From Pseudolactococcus reticulitermitis (GTDB lineage Bacteria > Bacillota > Bacilli > Lactobacillales > Streptococcaceae): DNA of 64,000 nucleotides. Both the position numbers and the translations under genes were made by a program. The stretch is taken from assembly GCF_002260845.1 (NCBI RefSeq), contig NZ_BEDT01000002.1, positions 1-64,000 of the forward strand. Reading direction: 5' to 3'. This document shows positions 47,530-57,492 of the stretch, one piece after another; position 1 is the stretch's first letter, and the number at the start of each line of letters is the position of its first letter. The notes beneath the pieces are model-generated. The model did not search any database and was not told the DNA's origin. It saw only the letters and a program-made list of their open reading frames with translations.

Positions 47530-49237
47530 GGAGATAAAAAACACACGAAATATATTAAAGGAAGAAAAGCTTATTAATAAAAAAGAGATAGTCATAAGAA
47601 ACACAATACATCACTATAGAGCGAGAATATATGTGATGGCGCTTGCCATTGTATGTACCACAATTTTAGGATTGTTTTATCCCTTTTTAACAGGAAAAAT
47701 AATTGACGCGATTTACTATTTGGGAAAATTTCGGGAAGTCATCAAGTACTCAGTCATTTTTCTATTATTTTTCATGGCACATCAACTATTCAGAGCAATC
47801 GGAACTTTAAATTTTATCTCTCTCAACAATTCGCTGACTTTTGATATCAAGAAAAAAATACTGAAAAAAGTTTGTTTTGGGCGTTATGAAGTAATTAATA
47901 GTATGGAAAACGCAGATATCATTAAACGACTGAATGAAGATTCAAACGCTTATCTCAATGAACTCTATTATTCCAAAATATATAGGGTCAGCGATTATGT
48001 TGAGTTTATCGTTTTACTTGCGTTTATCACTTTTATTAATCCTTGGTATCTAGTCGTAACGGTCGTGACATTCCCTTTTTATCTTTTAATCAATAAACAG
48101 ACAGAAAAAATTCTAAGTGTATTTGAAACAAAATTTATCGAGAAAAACAACAAATTGATGAACTGGATAATTGAATTTTCAGATGCTATTGAAGGTTTAA
48201 GAGATTTGGGAGTCAAAGCCTATATATTAGGTAAGACTAGAAACACGACAAATGAGTACTTCGATGTAAAAGAGCAAAAAGTCAAAGCAGATTGGATCCA
48301 AAAGAGTCTAACGCAATTGTTATCAGCCTTGTTAAGAATTCTGTATATGGGAACATCATTCCTATTATTTAGATTTAAAGCTTTATCTTTAGGTGAATTT
48401 GTTGCAGTATTTGCCTATATGGAATCAGCGATTGAAATTTTTTCCGATCTTAATACGCAATCAAGTCTAATTGGAAAATTTACTGCTGAAAAAAAGAGAG
48501 TCAATGCTTTAATTGAATTAGATCAGGAACCTCTTGAAAGTAGCCATCATCTAAATATAGAAGAGCGTGAAAAACAATGCTTACAGGTATGCAACTTTAC
48601 CGTTATTCGGAACTCTTCCAAAATACTAGATCATATCAGTACGCAATTTAGTTCAGGCAACTTAAATATTTTATTTGGTGAGAGTGGCAGTGGCAAATCT
48701 ACCTTACTCATTGGCTTATCTGGCTTATTGAATCATGAAGGGAGTATTTACTATAATAATTGTCTGATTGATAGCGACAATATTGTTGCTTATAGAGGTT
48801 TATTGAGTTTCGCCCATCAAAATAATTATTTTTTTGATGAATCACTACGCTTTAACATGACCCTGGGAAATAAGTCAATTTCTGATGAAGAAATCTTTCA
48901 ACTTCTAGAAAAGTTACATTTAGGTGAAAGAATACGGCTACTCGAACATGGTTTGGATGAACACTTGAACCATATAAAGAAGAAATTTTCAGGAGGAGAA
49001 TTGCGTAGATTAATTATTGCTAGGGCGTTTTTAAAAAAAGCAAAAATTTTTCTACTGGATGAAATTACGGCCGGTTTAGATGCCCAAAATCAACAAATTG
49101 TTTTAGACTTCATTAAGCGTCAATCAAAAGAGAAAATTGTGATTTTGTGTACACATGAACAATCAATTATCCAAAATGGAGAAAGGCTATTTCACATGAG
49201 TGAAGGAAAAATAGTTGATGAGGCATCTATAATATGA
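47528..49237 (+). CDS. ABC exporter half, membrane domain plus ATPase (first of a pair)
   Basis: The 569-residue product is a type IV exporter half: about five to six membrane helices in residues 35-300, then an ATPase with Walker A GESGSGKST near 387, signature FSGGELRRLIIARA near 488, Walker B IFLLDEITAGLD and the switch His in CTHEQS. The partner follows with a four-base overlap, so they form a heterodimer. Substrate unknown. The codon use is visibly more A/T-rich than in neighbours, which hints at acquisition. The start is uncertain because the best promoter overlaps this ATG. Confidence 0.82.
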   Translation: MEIKNTRNILKEEKLINKKEIVIRNTIHHYRARIYVMALAIVCTTILGLFYPFLTGKIIDAIYYLGKFREVIKYSVIFLLFFMAHQLFRAIGTLNFISLNNSLTFDIKKKILKKVCFGRYEVINSMENADIIKRLNEDSNAYLNELYYSKIYRVSDYVEFIVLLAFITFINPWYLVVTVVTFPFYLLINKQTEKILSVFETKFIEKNNKLMNWIIEFSDAIEGLRDLGVKAYILGKTRNTTNEYFDVKEQKVKADWIQKSLTQLLSALLRILYMGTSFLLFRFKALSLGEFVAVFAYMESAIEIFSDLNTQSSLIGKFTAEKKRVNALIELDQEPLESSHHLNIEEREKQCLQVCNFTVIRNSSKILDHISTQFSSGNLNILFGESGSGKSTLLIGLSGLLNHEGSIYYNNCLIDSDNIVAYRGLLSFAHQNNYFFDESLRFNMTLGNKSISDEEIFQLLEKLHLGERIRLLEHGLDEHLNHIKKKFSGGELRRLIIARAFLKKAKIFLLDEITAGLDAQNQQIVLDFIKRQSKEKIVILCTHEQSIIQNGERLFHMSEGKIVDEASII

Positions 49238-50883
49238 AAAAAATAATCGCTTTTTTAGGAAATGATATCTTTTTCAATAAGAAGACTGCGCTATCTTTGT
49301 TTGGCTTTAATTTACTAGCCATGCTCATTTCCTTGATATTTCCATATTTAAATTATATCTTTATTCATTATCTGACAGATGGTCATTTGACAATGAAAAT
49401 TCTATCTCTAATTCTGTTGGGGTTAATCGCTTTATTATCAATACAATCTGGCATTAACTATCTTTCACAAATCGTAATGGTCAGAATTGAGAAAAAATAC
49501 CATCAATCGTTGAGAAAAAGATTATTGAATCAACTGTATTTGACTGATGACGATAAGAAAAGTATTGATATTAACTATTTACTTTCTAGAGATATAGTTG
49601 CAGTTGATAATTGGTTGGAAAAAATTCTATCGCGTTTATTTATCGAATGCTTAGAATTAATCTGTATCTTGTTTCTACTTTTTAAGATACAACCCCAATT
49701 AACAGTTGTTTCAATCATTATTTCTTTTACATCATTTCTACTTTTAAAAATGGTTTCCCAAAAGTTAAGCAAGGTGGGGGAGGCATACAGAAATTTAGAT
49801 AAAGAAGTTCAAAAAAGTGAACTGGATATTTTAGATAACTATGCGGAGCTTAAAATAAGTCATCTACAATCGGAATTTATTGATAAACAAAACAGTATTT
49901 GGGAAAGACAGAATCATGCTTTTGCAAATTTGAAAAAAATAGAACTTTTTTTTACAATACAAAACGCTACGGATAAATTTCTTTTAGAGCTAATGTTTAT
50001 CTATTTAATTGGGGGTTATTTTGTACTTAACGGACAATTGAACATAGCAGAATTGATTTTGTTTTCTAATTACTATATTTTGTGTAATGGTTTAATTAAC
50101 AATATCAGAAATTATCTGATAGACTACAGAGCAAACATAGCACCATATTTAAAGGATTTAATAGACTATCTGGATGCTCATAGCCAGATGGCGTTTTCTG
50201 GCATTGAAGAAAAAACTACGATTAGCAAAGATGGGGCCGATTTAGATATTATTTTAAACAATGTAGCTTATAAAAATGCGCTAAACAAAGAAATTTTTAA
50301 ATCAGTCAACTTGAAAATACCTTTTGGTCAATCAATTGGTATCTATGGCAGCAGTGGTTCTGGAAAGTCTACTTTACTAAATATGATTAGAGGGAAACTA
50401 TTACCAACTAGCGGGAAACTATCTATTGGCAACTGGCATCCTTCAGAAATAGATCCAGATAGTTTAGCTAAAATAATAAGTTATGTTAGTCAAGAGCCCT
50501 TAATAGTAGATGGCACGATTAAAGAAAATCTATTGATGATAAATCCTAATTTTACCGATGAAGAAATTATAAACGCTTGTCGTCAAGGAGGACTTGGCAA
50601 ATATGCCAAAGAGGGTCCGGATGGTTTACAAAAAAAGACTGGCAAAAATGGGAAATTTTTATCTGGTGGAGAAAAACAGAGGTTATCATTTGTCAGAGCG
50701 ATACTTTCTGATTCACCTATCATGTTATTAGATGAACCTACTGCGGCGCTAGATAAGGATAACGAGAAACTAATTGTTAACAAGCTATCTTCTTATGCAG
50801 GGAAAAAGACCATTATGGTTGTCAGTCATAGGAAGGACACACTTCAATTTGTCGAACATAAGATAAATTTAGAGTTACTGTAA
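49234..50883 (+). CDS. ABC exporter half, membrane domain plus ATPase (second of a pair)
   Basis: The 549-residue partner has six membrane helices (about 17-290) and an ATPase with Walker A GSSGSGKST near 374, LSGGEKQRLSFVRA near 478, IMLLDEPTAALD near 499 and the switch His in VVSHRKD. Both partners keep the catalytic Glu after Walker B, so both sites look competent. Peptide or lipid export or efflux is possible. No bacteriocin or modification gene was found beside it. It shares the A/T-rich composition of its partner. Confidence 0.83.
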   Translation: MKKIIAFLGNDIFFNKKTALSLFGFNLLAMLISLIFPYLNYIFIHYLTDGHLTMKILSLILLGLIALLSIQSGINYLSQIVMVRIEKKYHQSLRKRLLNQLYLTDDDKKSIDINYLLSRDIVAVDNWLEKILSRLFIECLELICILFLLFKIQPQLTVVSIIISFTSFLLLKMVSQKLSKVGEAYRNLDKEVQKSELDILDNYAELKISHLQSEFIDKQNSIWERQNHAFANLKKIELFFTIQNATDKFLLELMFIYLIGGYFVLNGQLNIAELILFSNYYILCNGLINNIRNYLIDYRANIAPYLKDLIDYLDAHSQMAFSGIEEKTTISKDGADLDIILNNVAYKNALNKEIFKSVNLKIPFGQSIGIYGSSGSGKSTLLNMIRGKLLPTSGKLSIGNWHPSEIDPDSLAKIISYVSQEPLIVDGTIKENLLMINPNFTDEEIINACRQGGLGKYAKEGPDGLQKKTGKNGKFLSGGEKQRLSFVRAILSDSPIMLLDEPTAALDKDNEKLIVNKLSSYAGKKTIMVVSHRKDTLQFVEHKINLELL

Positions 50884-51023
50884 GGAAGCCAGTTCATACA
50901 CGTTTTAGAATAATATTCAGTTGGTAAATTGAGTGTTGAAGCATACAAAATTGGGTTTAGCAATGTGTATGTCCTACAAAATAAATTCGTGTGTAAGGCA
51001 TCTGTTTGTGGGGATTTTAATTC

Positions 51024-51052
51024 TTGACAAGCCTACGGTAATTGGTTACATT
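51024..51052 (+). promoter_or_regulatory. Promoter of the CoA-disulfide reductase gene
   Basis: TTGACA (51024-51029), 17 bases and TGGTTACATT (TACATT 51047-51052). Confidence 0.75.
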
Positions 51053-51086
51053 GGAGATAAAGACAAGAAAAAGAAAGGGAACAGCT

Positions 51087-52754
51087 ATGAAAATTATCAT
51101 TATTGGCTCTGTTGCGTCAGGCACCAGCGTCGCGACCAAGGCGCGCCGCAATTCTGAAAGTGCGACGATTACGCTCTACGACAAAGATACCGACATTTCC
51201 TATGCCGTCTGTGGCATTCCTTATGCCATTGGTGGAGAAGTTGGCGACTTTGATGAGTTGACCCCGCGCGATGCCCAATGGTTTAAGGCACGTCATAACG
51301 TTGACGTTCACACGTCACATGAAGTTTTAAGTATTGACCACTCGGTTAAAACTGTCTTGGTTAAAAATCTTTTGACAGATGAGATTTTTGAGGATAACTA
51401 TGATGTGCTGGTTTTTGCGACAGGTGCCAGCTATCAGACCCCAGAAGTCTTTCAAAATCAAACCTTTGACAATGTTTTTCAGGTTAGAAACATTCACAGT
51501 GGTAAAGTCATCAAGTCATTTATCGATCGGCAACAGCCTAAAACGGCAGTCGTTGTTGGGGCTGGCTATATTGGGCTTGAAATGGCAGAACAGCTAAAAA
51601 AGCAAGGACTTGATGTGACCGTCTTGCAACGCAGTCAGCATCCTATGCCCCATTTGGATTGGGATATGGCGATTCGGATTGAAGACGAGATGCAAAAGCA
51701 AGGCATTCAGTTTCGAGCGGAAGAAACGATTGCTGAAGTTAGAGGGACGACGCGGCTTGAAACAGCTGTCACGACCAAAGGGAATGTCCTTCAAGCTGAC
51801 CTCTACATTCTCGCAACAGGCGTTCGACCGAATATAGCGCTTGCCACCTCTATCGGTGTGACCCTGGGAGAAACGGGTGCGATTGTGACAGACAAGACTA
51901 TGCAAACCAATCTTGAGGGCGTTTATGCGGTCGGTGATGTGGCTGAGAGTTTTCATGTCATCACAGGGAAGCCGATTTATCGGCCGATGGCGACAACGGC
52001 TAATAAAATGGGCAGAATTGCTGGCGATGCTATGACAGGTGGGGCGCTACGTTTTCAGGGCATTCTCGGAACAGGTATTCTACGCTTTTTTGACTTAACC
52101 ATTGCTCAAACGGGTTTGACTGAAAAAGAGGCGCTAGATGAAGGCTATGATGTGGCGGTTTTATTTAACATCAAGCCTGATAAGCCAGCCTATATGGCGG
52201 GGCAAGACATGGTCATTAAAGCGGTTGCGGATAAGGTGTCTCATCGGATTTTAGGCGCTCAAATCATGGGCACACAAGGTGTCGATAAACGCATTGACGT
52301 GTTCGCGGCAAGCATGACGTTGGGCGTAAAAGCCGAAGATTTATTCCACATGGATCTGGCCTATGCGCCACCTTTTTCAACGACAAAAGATGTGGTTGCC
52401 TATACAGGTATGGCGCTGACCAATGCTTTAAATGCTGCGCCATTGATGACAGCTCAAGAGTTGCTAGCTTTACAAGATAATCAGACTGAGATGACGCTGA
52501 TTGATGCGCGGACAGCTGAAAGTTATGCGAAAGGACATATTCCTGGTGCCATTCATATCTCTGTGTCTGCTCTTCGGGAGGAATCTGCCAGCCTTGATAA
52601 AGATAAATTGACCATTGTTTATTGTTACAAAGGCGTCGCGGGCAATGCGGCGCAAAATATCTTGCAACATGAGGGCTTTAAAACGGTCTATAATTTAACA
52701 GGGGGACATGAACAGTATCAGGAGATTGCGAAGCAAGCCAAGCGTGAGCATTAA
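51087..52754 (+). CDS. CoA-disulfide reductase fused to a rhodanese domain
   Basis: The 555-residue flavoprotein begins with the FAD fingerprint IIIGSVASGTSVATKAR, has the redox-active Cys in SYAVCGIPY near residue 43, the NAD fingerprint GAGYIGLEMAEQL near 155 and the FAD site VYAVGDVAES near 290. A C-terminal rhodanese domain (about 460-555) has LIDARTAESYAKGHIPGA and the catalytic VYCYKGVAGNAA Cys. Such CoADR-rhodanese fusions reduce CoA disulfides or persulfides. AAAGGGA precedes the ATG. It contributes to thiol redox balance during oxygen stress. Confidence 0.88.
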   Translation: MKIIIIGSVASGTSVATKARRNSESATITLYDKDTDISYAVCGIPYAIGGEVGDFDELTPRDAQWFKARHNVDVHTSHEVLSIDHSVKTVLVKNLLTDEIFEDNYDVLVFATGASYQTPEVFQNQTFDNVFQVRNIHSGKVIKSFIDRQQPKTAVVVGAGYIGLEMAEQLKKQGLDVTVLQRSQHPMPHLDWDMAIRIEDEMQKQGIQFRAEETIAEVRGTTRLETAVTTKGNVLQADLYILATGVRPNIALATSIGVTLGETGAIVTDKTMQTNLEGVYAVGDVAESFHVITGKPIYRPMATTANKMGRIAGDAMTGGALRFQGILGTGILRFFDLTIAQTGLTEKEALDEGYDVAVLFNIKPDKPAYMAGQDMVIKAVADKVSHRILGAQIMGTQGVDKRIDVFAASMTLGVKAEDLFHMDLAYAPPFSTTKDVVAYTGMALTNALNAAPLMTAQELLALQDNQTEMTLIDARTAESYAKGHIPGAIHISVSALREESASLDKDKLTIVYCYKGVAGNAAQNILQHEGFKTVYNLTGGHEQYQEIAKQAKREH

Positions 52755-52827
52755 GAAAGCTATTTCGCCTCTGTTTTAAAGGTAGCTATGATTAACGGTC
52801 AATCAAGCAAAAAATCGTAAATTGTGG

Positions 52828-52833
52828 TACAAT
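52828..52833 (+). promoter_or_regulatory. gyrB promoter (-10)
   Basis: Extended TGGTACAAT lies 135 bases before the gyrB start, leaving a leader of about 128 bases. Confidence 0.6.
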
Positions 52834-52855
52834 TATAGTAATGTGTTATATCTTG

Positions 52856-52944
52856 AATCCCTTAAAAGCTAGACATCTTTAGGTCATTTGAACACAAATT
52901 GAGTTTCATGATTGAAATGGCTAGATGTTACTTTTAAAGGGATT
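52856..52944 (+). promoter_or_regulatory. Long stem-loop in the gyrB leader
   Basis: AATCCCTTAAAAG at the left pairs with CTTTTAAAGGGATT at the right, and ACATCT with AGATGT inside it, spanning 89 bases. The Shine-Dalgarno AAAGAGG follows about ten bases later. No T-run follows, so the fold could control translation or mRNA stability. Confidence 0.55.
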
Positions 52945-52967
52945 AAATATAATGAAAGAGGCGAGAG

Positions 52968-54929
52968 TTGACAACAGAAGAATTACGAGCAATACAAGAT
53001 AAAAAAGAAAAAGCAGCGGAATATGATGCCAGCCAGATTCAAGTCTTAGAAGGTCTTGAAGCCGTTCGGATGCGTCCGGGGATGTATATCGGCTCGACCT
53101 CATCAGAGGGGCTGCACCACTTGGTCTGGGAAATCGTGGATAACTCGATTGATGAGGCCTTGGCAGGCTTTGCGACGCATATCGAGGTGTTTATTGAGCC
53201 TGATAATTCGATTACCGTTGTGGATGACGGTCGTGGTATTCCAGTTGATATCCAAGAAAAAACGGGTCGTCCAGCCGTCGAAACTGTTTTCACCGTGCTT
53301 CATGCCGGTGGTAAATTTGGCGGTGGCGGCTATAAAGTTTCAGGCGGTCTGCATGGCGTCGGCTCATCTGTCGTCAATGCCTTGTCAACCCAGCTCGATG
53401 TGACCGTTTTCAAACAAGGTCAAAAATATTACCAAGAATACCATCGCGGTGTCGTTGGTGGTGATTTGGCTATGATTGGCGAAACAGATCGTCATGGGAC
53501 AACGGTTCACTTTACACCAGACCCAACGATTTTCACGGAAACGACTGAATTTGATTTTCAAAAATTAGCCAAACGTGTCCGTGAGTTGGCTTTCTTGAAC
53601 CGTGGTCTGCGCATTTCAATCACCGATAAACGCCCAGACGAGGCTGAAAGTCTCCACTATCACTATGAGGGTGGGATTCAGTCCTATGTCGAGTATCTCA
53701 ATGAAGAAAAGCCGGTCTTATTTGAACCCGCCATTTTCACGGAAGGTGAAATGGACGGCATCGCTGTCGAAGTTGCCATGCAGTACACAGGTGGCTACCA
53801 CTCGATGGTCTTGTCATTTGCCAATAACATCAGTACTCACGAGGGCGGGACGCATGAGCAAGGCTTTAGAACAGCCTTGACGCGCGTGATTAACAACTAC
53901 GCTAAATCGAACAAACTCCTCAAGGAAAACGAAGAAAATCTGACTGGTGATGATGTACGTGAGGGTTTGACAGCTGTCATTTCGGTTAAACACCCGAATC
54001 CACAGTTTGAAGGTCAAACCAAGACAAAACTTGGCAATTCTGAAGTCTCAGGGATTGTCAACAAACTCTTTAGTGAAGAGTTCGGCACTTTCCTTTTGGA
54101 AAATCCACAGGTCGCAAGACGCATCGTGGAAAAAGGTATTTTAGCTAGCAAGGCGCGAATCGCAGCCAAACGGGCGCGTGAAGTGACACGGAAAAAATCT
54201 GGTCTTGAAATTTCAAACCTACCCGGAAAATTAGCGGACTGTTCATCAAATGATCCAACACAAACTGAAATTTTCATCGTCGAGGGAGACTCGGCCGGTG
54301 GTTCAGCTAAGTCTGGTCGAAATCGGGAGTTCCAAGCCATTTTGCCTATCCGTGGTAAAATTCTCAACGTTGAAAAAGCCAGCATGGAAAAAATTCTTGC
54401 CAATGAAGAAATTCGCTCCCTTTTCACAGCGATGGGGACAGGATTTGGTGCCGATTTTGATGTCACTAAGGCACGCTATCAAAAATTGGTCATCATGACC
54501 GATGCCGATGTCGATGGGGCACATATCAGAACGCTACTTTTGACGCTCTTTTATCGCTACATGCGACCAGTCGTTGAAGCGGGTTATGTCTACATTGCCC
54601 AGCCACCGATTTACGGGGTTAAGCTAGGCGATAAGATTACCTATATCCAGCCGGGTGTGAATCAGGAAACGGAATTGCAAGATGCTGTTGTCGAGATGGC
54701 AACAGGTAATCGTAAGCCAATCGTTCAACGTTATAAAGGGCTTGGGGAAATGGATGACCATCAACTTTGGGAAACGACCATGGATCCAGACCATCGGACG
54801 ATGGCGCAAGTCAGCGTCGAAGATGCCGCAGAAGCGGATCAAATCTTTGACATGTTGATGGGCGACCGTGTCGAACCACGTCGTGATTTCATTGAAGCCA
54901 ATGCGCAATATTCAACGATTGATATTTAA
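52968..54929 (+). CDS. gyrB: DNA gyrase subunit B
   Basis: GyrB is the ATPase half of gyrase, which introduces negative supercoils. The 653 residues show the GHKL ATPase motifs [11 protein letters not shown] near 50, [11 protein letters not shown] near 80 and [14 protein letters not shown] near 124, the transducer domain, and TOPRIM with [10 protein letters not shown] near 440 and [14 protein letters not shown] near 512. The start is TTG at 52968 with AAAGAGG upstream; the first residues ([22 protein letters not shown]) fit lactococcal/streptococcal GyrB. gyrA is not adjacent. Confidence 0.98.
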   Translation: MTTEELRAIQDKKEKAAEYDASQIQVLEGLEAVRMRPGMYIGSTSSEGLHHLVWEIVDNSIDEALAGFATHIEVFIEPDNSITVVDDGRGIPVDIQEKTGRPAVETVFTVLHAGGKFGGGGYKVSGGLHGVGSSVVNALSTQLDVTVFKQGQKYYQEYHRGVVGGDLAMIGETDRHGTTVHFTPDPTIFTETTEFDFQKLAKRVRELAFLNRGLRISITDKRPDEAESLHYHYEGGIQSYVEYLNEEKPVLFEPAIFTEGEMDGIAVEVAMQYTGGYHSMVLSFANNISTHEGGTHEQGFRTALTRVINNYAKSNKLLKENEENLTGDDVREGLTAVISVKHPNPQFEGQTKTKLGNSEVSGIVNKLFSEEFGTFLLENPQVARRIVEKGILASKARIAAKRAREVTRKKSGLEISNLPGKLADCSSNDPTQTEIFIVEGDSAGGSAKSGRNREFQAILPIRGKILNVEKASMEKILANEEIRSLFTAMGTGFGADFDVTKARYQKLVIMTDADVDGAHIRTLLLTLFYRYMRPVVEAGYVYIAQPPIYGVKLGDKITYIQPGVNQETELQDAVVEMATGNRKPIVQRYKGLGEMDDHQLWETTMDPDHRTMAQVSVEDAAEADQIFDMLMGDRVEPRRDFIEANAQYSTIDI

Positions 54930-54933
54930 TGAG

Positions 54934-54957
54934 AATGACCTTTTGAGGTCATTTTTT
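54934..54957 (+). terminator. Terminator after gyrB
   Basis: AATGACC-TTTTGA-GGTCATT followed by TTTT. Confidence 0.88.
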
Positions 54958-55012
54958 GCTAGGTGAATATCGTGTTAGTTGTTTTGACTAACGAAAAATG
55001 GTAAAATAAAGT

Positions 55013-56074
55013 ATGCTAGTTTTCCCACTCATCAATGATACCAGTCGTAAAATCATTCATATTGATATGGATGCCTTTTTTGCGTCAATTGAGGAGCGGG
55101 ACAATCCAGAATTAAAAGGCAAACCTGTTGTCATCGCTAGAAATCCTTTAGAAACAGGCGGACGTGGTGTCGTCTCAACGGCTAACTATGAAGCGAGAAA
55201 ATACGGCATTCATTCTGCCATGTCAGCTAAAGAGGCTTACGAACTTTGTCCGCAAGCGATTTTTGTATCCGGTAACTACGCCCATTATCAAGAGGTGTCA
55301 CGCCAGATGCATGACATTTTTCATCGCTATACGGATGAGGTTGAGGGCATGGCGCTGGATGAGGCTTATCTGGACGTGACGGTCAATAAAATCAATGCCA
55401 CTAGTGCTGTCAAGATTGCCAAAATGATTCAGCATGATATTTTTACGGAATTGCAGTTGACCAGTTCGGCGGGTGTTTCCTATAACAAATTTCTAGCTAA
55501 AATCGCCTCTGATATTGAGAAACCGAGAGGCTTGACCTTGATCCCGCCTGAGGACGCGTTATCTTTTTTAGCCGATTTACCAGTTGAAAAATTTCATGGC
55601 GTTGGAGCTAAAACCGCAGAAAAATTGGAAACTTTAGGCATTACCAAAGGAAGCGAGATTCAAAATGCTTCTCCTCAATTTCTAGCGGAAAAATTGGGTG
55701 TCTTTGGCTGGCAGCTCTATCTCAAAGCTAATGGCATCCACCAGTCTCCCGTCAAACCGAATCGCATTCGAAAGTCAGTCGGTAAAGAAAAAACTTACGG
55801 CAAATTGCTCTACTTGGAGGTTGATATCAAGGCAGAAGTCAGCAAATTATCCCAAAGAGTAGCAACCAGTTTACAAGATAAAAAGTTGAAAGGCCATATT
55901 ATCGTCATCAAAATTCGCTATGCTGACTTTACGACATTGACCAAGCGCCTGTCTTTGGATGATAAGGTGGATGATGCTGATGCCATTGATCAATGTGCGC
56001 AAAAGTTATTAGACGAAACCTTGCGTGACACTGTCGGCATTCGACTTTTAGGTGTGACGGTGACTGGTTTTTGA
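55013..56074 (+). CDS. dinB: DNA polymerase IV
   Basis: This Y-family polymerase copies past lesions with low fidelity. The 353 residues carry [15 protein letters not shown] (metal Asp and steric-gate region), the [12 protein letters not shown] catalytic pair near 106, the helix-hairpin-helix [17 protein letters not shown] near 195, and a little-finger domain to the end. The ATG is five bases after TGGTAAAAT (TAAAAT 55002-55007) with no ribosome site, so probably leaderless. It converges on comC with a two-base gap. Confidence 0.94.
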   Translation: MLVFPLINDTSRKIIHIDMDAFFASIEERDNPELKGKPVVIARNPLETGGRGVVSTANYEARKYGIHSAMSAKEAYELCPQAIFVSGNYAHYQEVSRQMHDIFHRYTDEVEGMALDEAYLDVTVNKINATSAVKIAKMIQHDIFTELQLTSSAGVSYNKFLAKIASDIEKPRGLTLIPPEDALSFLADLPVEKFHGVGAKTAEKLETLGITKGSEIQNASPQFLAEKLGVFGWQLYLKANGIHQSPVKPNRIRKSVGKEKTYGKLLYLEVDIKAEVSKLSQRVATSLQDKKLKGHIIVIKIRYADFTTLTKRLSLDDKVDDADAIDQCAQKLLDETLRDTVGIRLLGVTVTGF

Positions 56075-56076
56075 AG

Positions 56077-56733
56077 TTAATTAAAAATAAATAAGGTACA
56101 CAGATAGCCAATCAATAAAAAAGGTAGGAAAGGAATTTCTGCCTTTTTTTGCTTGGGATTTAAAGCGTAATAAAGGAGCCCGCCTAGACTTGCGAGCAAT
56201 AGACAAAGCGTTAAGTAAAAAAAGTCAATAGAAAAAGAGAGCAAACCTAGATAAAGCCAGTCACCACTGCCCATTTTGAGGTCTAAAATTTCAGTCAGGA
56301 TTGCGATGATGAGACAGCCAAAAACGCATGGATTGCAAGGCGTCGTGAAACTAAGCAGCAGAAAAAAGACAAGCCAGACCCACAATGGAAAAGCATGGCT
56401 TTTAAGGTCAAAGCCAACCATTAACACAGACGCAAGGCAAATCAAACAAACTGTCAGGTCAATTTTTCCCAGCCAAGCGATAACAAACAGTCCGCCACAG
56501 AGTAACTCTAAAATGCCATACCAGTAGGGGAGTTTAATCCCACAATAGCGGCATTCGGAGTGGCTAAGCAGCTGTGATAAAATCGGCAGCATATCCCGCC
56601 AACGTAATGTTTGCCCACATTGCCCGCAATGAGATCTGGGACTGATGATGGAAGCATCTGGGCAACGGTCAATTACCAAACCAAAGAATGAGCCCCAAAC
56701 GGTGCCGAGTGTAAAAATTAAAAAAATTGTCAT
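56077..56733 (-). CDS. comC: Type 4 prepilin peptidase (late competence protein ComC)
   Basis: ComC cleaves and may methylate the prepilins of the DNA-uptake pilus. The 218 residues carry an N-terminal domain with two C-x-x-C pairs (CGQC near 36, CRYC near 61), about seven membrane helices and both catalytic Asp: FDLKSHAFP near 109 and the GxGD of KMGSGDWLYLG near 154. The start at 56733 lies seven bases after TTCGTATA, a likely ComX box, and lacks a ribosome site. This is the only competence gene in the window. Confidence 0.88.
   Translation of the reverse strand: MTIFLIFTLGTVWGSFFGLVIDRCPDASIISPRSHCGQCGQTLRWRDMLPILSQLLSHSECRYCGIKLPYWYGILELLCGGLFVIAWLGKIDLTVCLICLASVLMVGFDLKSHAFPLWVWLVFFLLLSFTTPCNPCVFGCLIIAILTEILDLKMGSGDWLYLGLLSFSIDFFYLTLCLLLASLGGLLYYALNPKQKKAEIPFLPFLLIGYLCTLFIFN
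56117..56150. terminator. Terminator of dinB lying within the comC coding end
   Basis: AAAAAAGGTAGGAA faces TTTCTGCCTTTTTT with G-T pairs, then T. It follows dinB by about 40 bases but is inside comC. Confidence 0.65.
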
Positions 56734-56740
56734 ACTTATC

Positions 56741-56752
56741 TATACGAAAAAA
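56741..56752 (-). promoter_or_regulatory. Candidate ComX (cin) box of comC
   Basis: On the minus strand TTTTTTCGTATA precedes the comC ATG by seven bases. The streptococcal consensus is TACGAATA after a T-stretch; TTCGTATA matches six of eight positions. Confidence 0.55.
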
Positions 56753-56764
56753 GAACTTAAATAT

Positions 56765-56793
56765 TTGATAATTTATCGCTTTTTTTCTATAAT
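56765..56793 (+). promoter_or_regulatory. dps promoter
   Basis: TTGATA (56765-56770), 17 bases and TATAAT (56788-56793). The leader to the dps ATG is about 145 bases. Confidence 0.82.
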
Positions 56794-56882
56794 GAAACTG
56801 TTGAGGTAAACGCTATCATTTAGGTTGGTGCTTACCTTGAGCAATGTTTCTGGTTTAAGCAACTGGCTGATTAACATTTTTC

Positions 56883-56930
56883 TAAGAAAAGTAGTTATCA
56901 GTCCTATAAGAAAAGTAGTTATCAGTCCTA
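56883..56930 (+). repeat. Perfect 24-nt tandem duplication in the dps leader
   Basis: The unit starting TAAGAAAAGTAGTTATCAG occurs at 56883-56906 and again at 56907-56930 without a mismatch. It ends just before the ribosome site GGAGGAGAG. Confidence 0.95.
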
Positions 56931-56944
56931 ATGGAGGAGAGAAA

Positions 56945-57406
56945 ATGTCAAGAGAAAAAACAAAAGCAGTGTTAAATCAATCCGTTGCCGATTTATCAAA
57001 AGCAGCAGCTTTGGTGCACCAAGTCCATTGGTACCTACGTGGCCCCGGTTTCATGAAATTACATCCTAAAATGGATGAATTGATGGATAGCCTTAACAGC
57101 CATTTAGATGAATTATCAGAACGCTTGATTACCATCGGTGGCTCACCAGTTTCGACTTTGAAGGAATTTGATGAGTTGTCAAATATCAAGCTTGAAACAG
57201 CGACTTGGGATAAAACGACGGAAGCGCGTTTGACGGAAGTTGTCAAAGCCTATAAATATCTATCAGACCTTTTCCAAGACGGTGTTCATGCGACAGATGA
57301 AGAAGATGATGATGTGACAAATGGTCTCTTTGCCGATGCTAAGGGTGACATTGAAAAAACAATTTGGATGTTAGAATCTGAACTTGGTTTAGCACCGGGT
57401 TTGTAA
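56945..57406 (+). CDS. dps: Dps-family ferritin-like DNA-protection protein
   Basis: Dps 12-mers oxidise Fe(II) with hydrogen peroxide and shield DNA. The 153 residues carry [17 protein letters not shown] (ferroxidase His), [20 protein letters not shown] (ferroxidase Asp and Glu) and the long final helix. The ATG at 56945 follows GGAGGAGAG. The frame is open upstream through the 24-nt repeat, but nothing there looks like Dps. It would complement the peroxide made by lactate oxidase. Confidence 0.93.
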   Translation: MSREKTKAVLNQSVADLSKAAALVHQVHWYLRGPGFMKLHPKMDELMDSLNSHLDELSERLITIGGSPVSTLKEFDELSNIKLETATWDKTTEARLTEVVKAYKYLSDLFQDGVHATDEEDDDVTNGLFADAKGDIEKTIWMLESELGLAPGL

Positions 57407-57421
57407 GACATGAATGAGTTG

Positions 57422-57446
57422 ACTCGCCATTTGGCGAGTTTTTTTG
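57422..57446 (+). terminator. Terminator after dps
   Basis: ACTCGCC-ATTT-GGCGAGT followed by seven T. Confidence 0.92.
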
Positions 57447-57492
57447 TGCTTGTTGATATTAAAAAAAAGCGCTATCAATCAGCCAATTCATG

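Noticed and set aside
47307..51086. Bacteriocin or modified-peptide gene beside the ABC exporter pair
   Set aside because: I scanned both flanks for a short frame with a ribosome site and double-Gly leader and found none.
56825..56944. N-terminal extension of Dps
   Set aside because: The frame is open only because the 24-nt repeat is a multiple of three; a strong ribosome site precedes the ATG at 56945.
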